Source of the DNA: Tannerellaceae bacterium
GTDB taxonomy: Bacteria; Bacteroidota; Bacteroidia; Bacteroidales; Tannerellaceae
Direction: 5' to 3'
NCBI GenBank assembly: GCA_031257015.1
Contig: JAIRPK010000008.1
Location: forward strand, 1 to 61,232
DNA length: 61,232 nt
Below, piece after piece: positions 56,714 to 61,232 of the stretch. Position 1 is the first letter of the stretch; the number at the start of each line of letters is the position of its first letter. Made by a program: the position numbers and the translations under genes. The notes beneath the pieces were generated by a model. It saw nothing but the letters and a program-made list of their open reading frames with translations, was not told the DNA's origin and did not search any database.

Positions 56714-59008
56714 ATGAATGATAATATAAAATCCGCTATCAAATATTTGCTGATGATAGCCATCTTCGGCGCTATTATTTACTTTATAATATATTGTGGA
56801 GATGCGAAATATTCGCAGGCAGCAGGAGCTTTACGCAACAGTTTGAATGTTAATCCTGTCGAAGGATTTGCGGCCTTTACAGATCTGTTTATCCATGAGA
56901 TCAAATCTCCCGTTGGCATTTTCTTGCTGCAAATGATTATCATTCTTATTGTCAGCCGCTTCTTTGCCTATTTGTTCATGAAGCTGAAGCAGCCAACAGT
57001 TTTGGGGGAAATCCTTGCCGGCATTGCTCTCGGCCCTTCCATTCTGGGTATTATATGGCCGGAGGCATCAGCTTTCATTTTCACGGAGAGTTCGCTGTCC
57101 ACGATTAGCATTGTGAGTTCTATCGGACTGATTCTATTCATGTTTACTATCGGCATGGAGCTGGATGTTAAGAAGGTTCGCAAGAAGCTGAAAGAGACGA
57201 TTCTCATCAGTCATGCAGGCATTATCATGCCTCTGGCGATAGGGGTTGTGATTGCTTATTTTGCGTATGAGAAGTATGCCGAGCATGAAACGCCCTTTTT
57301 TGCATTTGCCCTTTTTGTTGGCATTTCCATGAGCATAACGGCCTTCCCTGTGTTGGCCCGTATCATTCAGGAACGGAAAATGACAAAAACGCATCTCGGC
57401 GCTCTGGCCTTGGGTTGCGCGGCAAACGGCGACATTACAGCTTGGTGCTTGCTGGCCATGATTGTAGCCATTGTGCAGGCCGGGACGATACTTAGTGCAA
57501 TTTTCAGCCTTGCCGCCGCCGTTGTTTACCTTTTTATAATGTTCAGTTCGTGGTTGCGCAAACGTCTCCACAAGGTTTGCACATATTATAATGAGGAAGG
57601 GATTATGGGCAGGAGGACAATTGCGCTGCTCTTCCTCGTCTTGACCATCTCGGCTTATTTATCCCAGATTATAGGTCTTCATGCGCTTTTCGGCGCCTTC
57701 ATAGCGGGCTTGGTCATGCCGGAGGATATAAATTTTCGCCGGGCGTTGACGAATAAAGTTGAGGATATATCGTTGACTTTTTTCCTTCCTCTCTTTTTCG
57801 TTTCTACCGGGCTGCGTACGGAAATTGCGTTGTTAAATACTGCCGATATGTGGATTATGTGTGGCATAATTATATTGGGCGCCATCATTGGCAAAGCAGG
57901 CGGGGTTTACTTTGCTGCACGCTTCGCCGCCGGAGAAACGCACACAAACAGCCTTACCCTTGGCGCATTGATGAATACACGTGGCCTGATGGAGCTGATT
58001 GTACTGACGATTGGATATGAGATGCACGTGCTTTCGCCTGCTATTTTCGTTATGCTCGTGATTATGACTCTGGTTACGACCTTTATGACCGGCCCACTGT
58101 TATGGTTGCTCAATCATTTTTACGAAAAGCCGTCTCAGCGTTCGGATGATCGCATATTCCGCCTGCTCCTGCCTTTCGGGCGCAGTTCTAGCGGTGTAGA
58201 ACTCCTTAATATTGCCCATAAGATGTTTTCACACGACGAGGCTAAGAAGTTGAATGTGACAGCACTCCATTTGGCATCGGATACAATGACGAATCCATTG
58301 TTTGACGAAAACTATGACGCTCCCGGCTCTGCCCCCATTCTAAGCCGTGCAAGCCTTCTTGGCATTTCAATCGAGGTGCTTAACTATACGACCTGCGATG
58401 TAGCTCATGACATTGTTAAAACTGCAAACGAGGCGCCATACGACTTCTTCCTCGTCGGCGCCGGACCATCGCAGAGCGAGCCTGTTGCCGCAACAAAAAA
58501 GCAACGCCGTTCCAAAGTACGGCAGAGGCTGGCTAAAGCCCTGCATGGCCTGTCTAATATATCGGAGTGGATACTTCCATGCGAGGAGGATAAAATCAAG
58601 ATATTTGTTGAAAACGTCCAATGTCCGGTTGGCATATTCATCAACCGAAACTTCACTGATGCGACTGACATTCTGGTTCTCGTAACCTCCGCTGCCGACT
58701 GCTTCCTGTTCAATTACATCCGCCAGTTAAAAGGCCTGACCAGGAAGGGTGCGGTTCGCATCGTTCTCCTTGCTTCGCCGGCAGGCGACAGAGCGTTGTA
58801 TGAAGAGTTGAAAGTGCACGCCCAGGCGATACAGGCGACTAATGTAGAGCGTTGCGATGAATTGGATGCGGAGTTTTTGCATACGCATAATTTTATGATT
58901 GTTAGCTATAAGTCGTACTCCGAATTGTCCGAGCGTAATGCCGAAGTGCTGCGCCATGCACCGTCCACACTGATTATTAGCGAGCGTCCGGAGAAGACGG
59001 AAGAGTGA
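56714..59008 (+). CDS. CPA2-family cation/proton antiporter with C-terminal universal-stress-like domain
   Basis: The 764-residue protein has one N-terminal helix (about 10-27), then the Na+/H+ exchanger core (about 70-470) with around 12 helices. Motifs include LKQPTVLGEILAGIALGPS, ITAFPVLARIIQE, and FFVSTGLRTEI. The ion-site helix reads AANGDITAW where electrogenic CPA2 members have a DD pair, so only one Asp is present, preceded by Asn-Gly. Residues about 490-760 form two USP-like soluble lobes, as in KefB/CHX-type plant and bacterial antiporters, and may sense nucleotides or redox state. It probably exchanges Na+ or K+ for protons at the inner membrane. Confidence 0.88.
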   Translation: MNDNIKSAIKYLLMIAIFGAIIYFIIYCGDAKYSQAAGALRNSLNVNPVEGFAAFTDLFIHEIKSPVGIFLLQMIIILIVSRFFAYLFMKLKQPTVLGEILAGIALGPSILGIIWPEASAFIFTESSLSTISIVSSIGLILFMFTIGMELDVKKVRKKLKETILISHAGIIMPLAIGVVIAYFAYEKYAEHETPFFAFALFVGISMSITAFPVLARIIQERKMTKTHLGALALGCAANGDITAWCLLAMIVAIVQAGTILSAIFSLAAAVVYLFIMFSSWLRKRLHKVCTYYNEEGIMGRRTIALLFLVLTISAYLSQIIGLHALFGAFIAGLVMPEDINFRRALTNKVEDISLTFFLPLFFVSTGLRTEIALLNTADMWIMCGIIILGAIIGKAGGVYFAARFAAGETHTNSLTLGALMNTRGLMELIVLTIGYEMHVLSPAIFVMLVIMTLVTTFMTGPLLWLLNHFYEKPSQRSDDRIFRLLLPFGRSSSGVELLNIAHKMFSHDEAKKLNVTALHLASDTMTNPLFDENYDAPGSAPILSRASLLGISIEVLNYTTCDVAHDIVKTANEAPYDFFLVGAGPSQSEPVAATKKQRRSKVRQRLAKALHGLSNISEWILPCEEDKIKIFVENVQCPVGIFINRNFTDATDILVLVTSAADCFLFNYIRQLKGLTRKGAVRIVLLASPAGDRALYEELKVHAQAIQATNVERCDELDAEFLHTHNFMIVSYKSYSELSERNAEVLRHAPSTLIISERPEKTEE

Positions 59009-59054
59009 AAAACAAATGCTGCGGGAGATGTGGCTTTACATAACTATTATCTGA

Positions 59055-59098
59055 TTTTTTCAAGCCTGTTGCGCTTGTGAACAGGCGAGAGGCTTTTG
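59055..59098. terminator. Bidirectional terminator between antiporter and regulator
   Basis: AAGCCTGTT faces AACAGG...AGGCTT with an internal bulge, flanked by a T-run on each side (TTTTTT before, CTTTTGTT after). It serves the two convergent genes. Confidence 0.65.
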
Positions 59099-60097
59099 TT
59101 AAAGTGTTTGGATTTTACTCGGACTTACGCCGAATTGTTTCTTGAAACTGGTACTGAAATATTTCGGGTCGGTAAAACCCACGCGGTAAGAAACTTCGGC
59201 GACAGTATATTCCCCCGATACGAGAAATTCCTTTGCTTTGTTGAGCCTGATAATGCGGATGAAATCATTCGGCCCCTGATTCGTTAGCGATTTTAATTTA
59301 TTATAAACCGAGGTTCGGCTCATTGCAAGCATACTGCAAAATTCGTTTATGGAGAAGTCTGGATTGGAGATTTCCTTCTCAATAATTCTGACCGCCTTGT
59401 CAAGAAAACGAATGTCCAGCTCGTTGGTATAATTAGTTTCGACAAGAGGCGTATTGGGCGAAAAGACAATAGCCCTTAACTGTTCGCGACTGAGAAGGAT
59501 GTTGCGGATTCTGGCTTTCAATATGTCGAAGTCGAAAGGCTTGACGATATAGTCGTTCGCCCCCGCCTCCAGGCCGAAGATGATGTTCTCCTTGTCGCTC
59601 AGCGCCGATAATAATATGACGGGGATATGGCTGGTCTCAACGGTGGATTTGAGGATTCTGCATAAATCATAGCCCGGCAAGCCCGGCATGAGTGCATTGG
59701 AAATGATAATATCGGGGTTATTTTCCCTGGCCAGTTCCAAGGCCTTTGTTCCATCGTCGACGCAAAGCACCTGATAATCCTTCGACAGATTTTCCATGAG
59801 ATATTCCCGCATAACGCTGTCAGCTTCTGCCAGCAGCAAAGATTCTTTGGCCGGATGCGCGTTTGTCGAAGCGGATAACATGCTGGACGGTTTGTTTGCT
59901 TCATCACCGGCAGTTTTGAATAATAAAAGTTCCTCTAGGCGATAGACATTCGCCAAAGCAGAAGCAAGATGATTTCTGCCTGCTTCCGACAATTCTTCGC
60001 TCGTTTGCAATTCGCTCAGCGAGGTGACGATAACAGATAGTGGTGTGCGCAAATCAGGCTTGGACAGCCAATGGCGCAAATGTTTAACCAAGTTCAT
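59099..60097 (-). CDS. Degenerate hybrid two-component regulator: HisKA-like remnant, pseudo-receiver, AraC HTH
   Basis: A 332-residue regulator. Residues 10-57 look like a HisKA dimerisation domain (DLRTPLSVIVTSLSEL), but the H-box His is Pro14 (KPDLRTPL), and the whole ATPase domain is missing. The receiver at about 87-205 has Asn134 where the phosphoacceptor Asp belongs (IISNALMPG; codon AAT at 59696-59698), and the acidic pocket reads AEAD instead of EDN-like. Lys186 remains. The C-terminal AraC domain (about 230-330) is intact: NEFCSMLAMSRTSVYNKLKSL and VAEVSYRVGFTDPKYFSTSFKKQFG. It probably binds DNA without phosphorelay. It looks like a shortened derivative of the hybrid regulators of Bacteroidota glycan loci. 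Translation start is uncertain. Confidence 0.85.
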   Translation of the reverse strand: MNLVKHLRHWLSKPDLRTPLSVIVTSLSELQTSEELSEAGRNHLASALANVYRLEELLLFKTAGDEANKPSSMLSASTNAHPAKESLLLAEADSVMREYLMENLSKDYQVLCVDDGTKALELARENNPDIIISNALMPGLPGYDLCRILKSTVETSHIPVILLSALSDKENIIFGLEAGANDYIVKPFDFDILKARIRNILLSREQLRAIVFSPNTPLVETNYTNELDIRFLDKAVRIIEKEISNPDFSINEFCSMLAMSRTSVYNKLKSLTNQGPNDFIRIIRLNKAKEFLVSGEYTVAEVSYRVGFTDPKYFSTSFKKQFGVSPSKIQTL

Positions 60098-60158
60098 TCT
60101 TAGTGATTTTTTAGTACTGCAATATTATGGATATAATCCGGAACTCCCCCGTCTGTTT

Positions 60159-60413
60159 TTATAATATGATAATGAACAAACTCTTTTTGATAGTTTTTCG
60201 CCCGCCATCAACAAGTTGCAGCTCACGACCATAACTCGCACCCCACTGAACATTCTCCATCCCTGAGCACTCACGTGCATAGCTTTGCGTTATGATACGG
60301 TCAGGAATATTTCCGGAGGACGCTGCACTTGTATAAAAAAATGAATTTACATTAACGATAATATCCCCACGAAGATTTCGTGACAATCTACATAAGCACC
60401 GTGGGGATTCCAC
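60159..60413 (-). pseudogene. Unidentified coding remnant
   Basis: A minus-strand frame with natural-looking text (NIPDRIITQSYARECSGMEN, then QWGASYGRELQLVDGGRKT) lies just upstream of the degenerate regulator. It has no convincing start, signal or family and could be the residue of a gene that once adjoined the regulator. The remaining parts of 60098-60558 hold nothing recognised. Confidence 0.25.
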
Positions 60414-60558
60414 TTATGTCTGTCGGATAAATGCAGAATCCTCTAATTTTCATCCAAGATTCCACATGTTGAATACACGTATATACGAAAGGTCTGCCAT
60501 TCCAAATAAAAAGCACAACTGCGACCTGGAATGATGGCCAATCTTCGTACAATGTTTA

Positions 60559-60607
60559 AAAAAAGCTGCCGCTCTCCAGAATCATTCTGGAGAGCGGCAG
60601 CTTTTTT
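60559..60607. terminator. Perfect 24-bp inverted repeat, bidirectional intrinsic terminator
   Basis: Left arm 60559-60582 and right arm 60584-60607 are perfect complements around a single central base. They start with six A and end with six T, and the inner part is GCTGCCGCTCTCCAGAAT. This is a textbook two-way terminator, with no gene just upstream on the plus strand. The group II intron begins two bases later. Confidence 0.9.
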
Positions 60608-60608
60608 A

Positions 60609-61232
60609 GTTCGCCCAGCACGGGTATATTCTAATGGTTGCAAGTCCCTTACACCCCCTGATAGTGGGAAGTGTTTAGCCAACGCCAAGGGTGTCCATCG
60701 CGAGTTGGAATCTGAAGGAAGGTCGCGGCAAACGTCTGGCCTGACGTACAGAAACCGGATATAAGGCTAAAGGATGTGGGTAAGTCTGCTAAACAAGACA
60801 AAGCCCAATAACTATCTGGAAACATCCAAAGTAAATCCGGCAGGTATAAGATGGAAAGAATGTATTCTTAACTGGGGAGGTCTCACAGACGTGCGGATTT
60901 TTTTTTTTCAGAAGCACGGAGTAAAGCTTGTTGTGAGAAGTCAGCAGAGGAGATAGTATCCGAGAAAAAAACAAATCGACAGTCGGTCGGGGAAGGTCTG
61001 AACTTTATTTAAGCGAGTAGTCAATGAATGTTACCCGATGAAGGAAGAAATGCAGAAAATATCAACATTGAGTGATAACTGCCGGCAGAAGGATATGATG
61101 GAATCCGAAAGCAATGCCGGAGTGCAGACTTTTATAGGGATAACTGAAAACCACCTCGTGGAAGTGCAATTTACCAAAGACGATTTATTAGAACGCATTG
61201 TGTCACCTTCCAACATGAACCGTGCTTACAAG
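60609..61232 (+). mobile_element. Group II intron, 5' part (runs off window)
   Basis: From 60609 the sequence starts GTTCGCCCAGCACGGGTAT, close to the group II 5' boundary GUGYG. It continues with blocks typical of domain I of bacterial group II introns, including CTAATGGTTGCAAGTCCC, TGGGAAGTGTTTAGCCAACG, GTGTCCATCGCGAG, GGAATCTGAAGGAAG and TGGGGAGGTCTCACAGACG. The intron-encoded protein starts at 61038. The 3' end and domains V-VI lie outside. The insertion point directly follows a terminator hairpin, a site preference known for group IIC introns. Class assignment remains open. Confidence 0.85.
61038..61232 (+). CDS. Group II intron reverse transcriptase/maturase, N-terminal fragment
   Basis: The frame from ATG 61038 is open to the window edge (65 codons). 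The peptide starts MKEEMQKISTL and reaches DDLLERIVSPSNMNRAYK, the RT-0 region of group II intron-encoded proteins. It lies inside the intron as domain IV ORFs do. The fragment cannot show the catalytic YADD, maturase or endonuclease regions. Two slightly earlier ATGs are in frames that stop at once. Confidence 0.85.
   Translation, partial: MKEEMQKISTLSDNCRQKDMMESESNAGVQTFIGITENHLVEVQFTKDDLLERIVSPSNMNRAYK

Overview
The window comes from a Bacteroidota chromosome, most likely order Bacteroidales. The evidence is a PorP-GldK-GldL-GldM-GldN type IX secretion (T9SS) operon, a GT3-like glycogen synthase next to a glycogen phosphorylase, a TonB receptor paired with a DUF4625-like lipoprotein, GH92/GH3/GH127-type lipoprotein or secreted glycosidases, an AraC-tailed hybrid two-component relic, and repeated TAnnTTTG -7 promoter boxes placed a few tens of bases before start codons. 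Classical Shine-Dalgarno sequences are mostly absent. I found no tRNA, rRNA or CRISPR array.

Layout. 1-2.5 kb: a frameshifted, truncated sensor kinase, a zinc-ribbon membrane protein and decayed sequence. 2.5-11 kb: three glycan-degrading enzymes (GH92, GH3 with PA14, GH127-like with PA14) and a large 21-bp tandem array. 11.2-14.3 kb: a probable metal-uptake operon (His/Cys-rich small protein, TonB receptor, lipoprotein). 14.9-18 kb: phosphoglucomutase translationally coupled to a sigma-54 response regulator. 18.5-20.6 kb: a DUF2141 protein, two flavodoxin-like proteins and an ISAs1 transposase relic. 20.7-24.9 kb: ppdK and tilS. 25.1-30 kb: a 42-bp dyad array, a GFVN-repeat surface protein and a small polysaccharide cluster (Wzy-like, GT4, GT26). 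30.3-41.4 kb: rplU-rpmA, cdd, glycogen enzymes, a DUF3298-like lipoprotein, rsmG, an MBL hydrolase and gcvP. 41.5-49.6 kb: a broken T9SS cargo gene, a second 21-bp array, porP-gldKLMN and two short chromate-transporter-type proteins. 49.7-61.2 kb: a 41-bp array, a TPR protein, gyrA, gap, a 23-bp palindrome array, a CPA2 antiporter, a regulator that has lost its phosphorylation residues, and a group II intron running off the end.

The most unusual signal is five short tandem arrays in intergenic DNA, built of dyad-containing units with exact periods of 21, 21, 42, 41 and 23 bp. The two 21-bp arrays (7904-8407 and 42051-42386) are mirror-image versions of one composite element. In each, a block of A units abuts a block of B units, both kept in the same 21-bp register, with 24 and 16 units. 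I know of no described element with this structure. The arrays could be protein-binding or nucleoid elements, or could encode heptapeptide-repeat proteins.

Carbon metabolism genes are scattered but coherent: glycan hydrolysis, phosphoglucomutase, glycogen synthesis and breakdown, GAPDH and PPDK. Decay is frequent at locus edges: the kinase, the T9SS cargo, the ISAs1 transposase and the hybrid regulator are all degraded.
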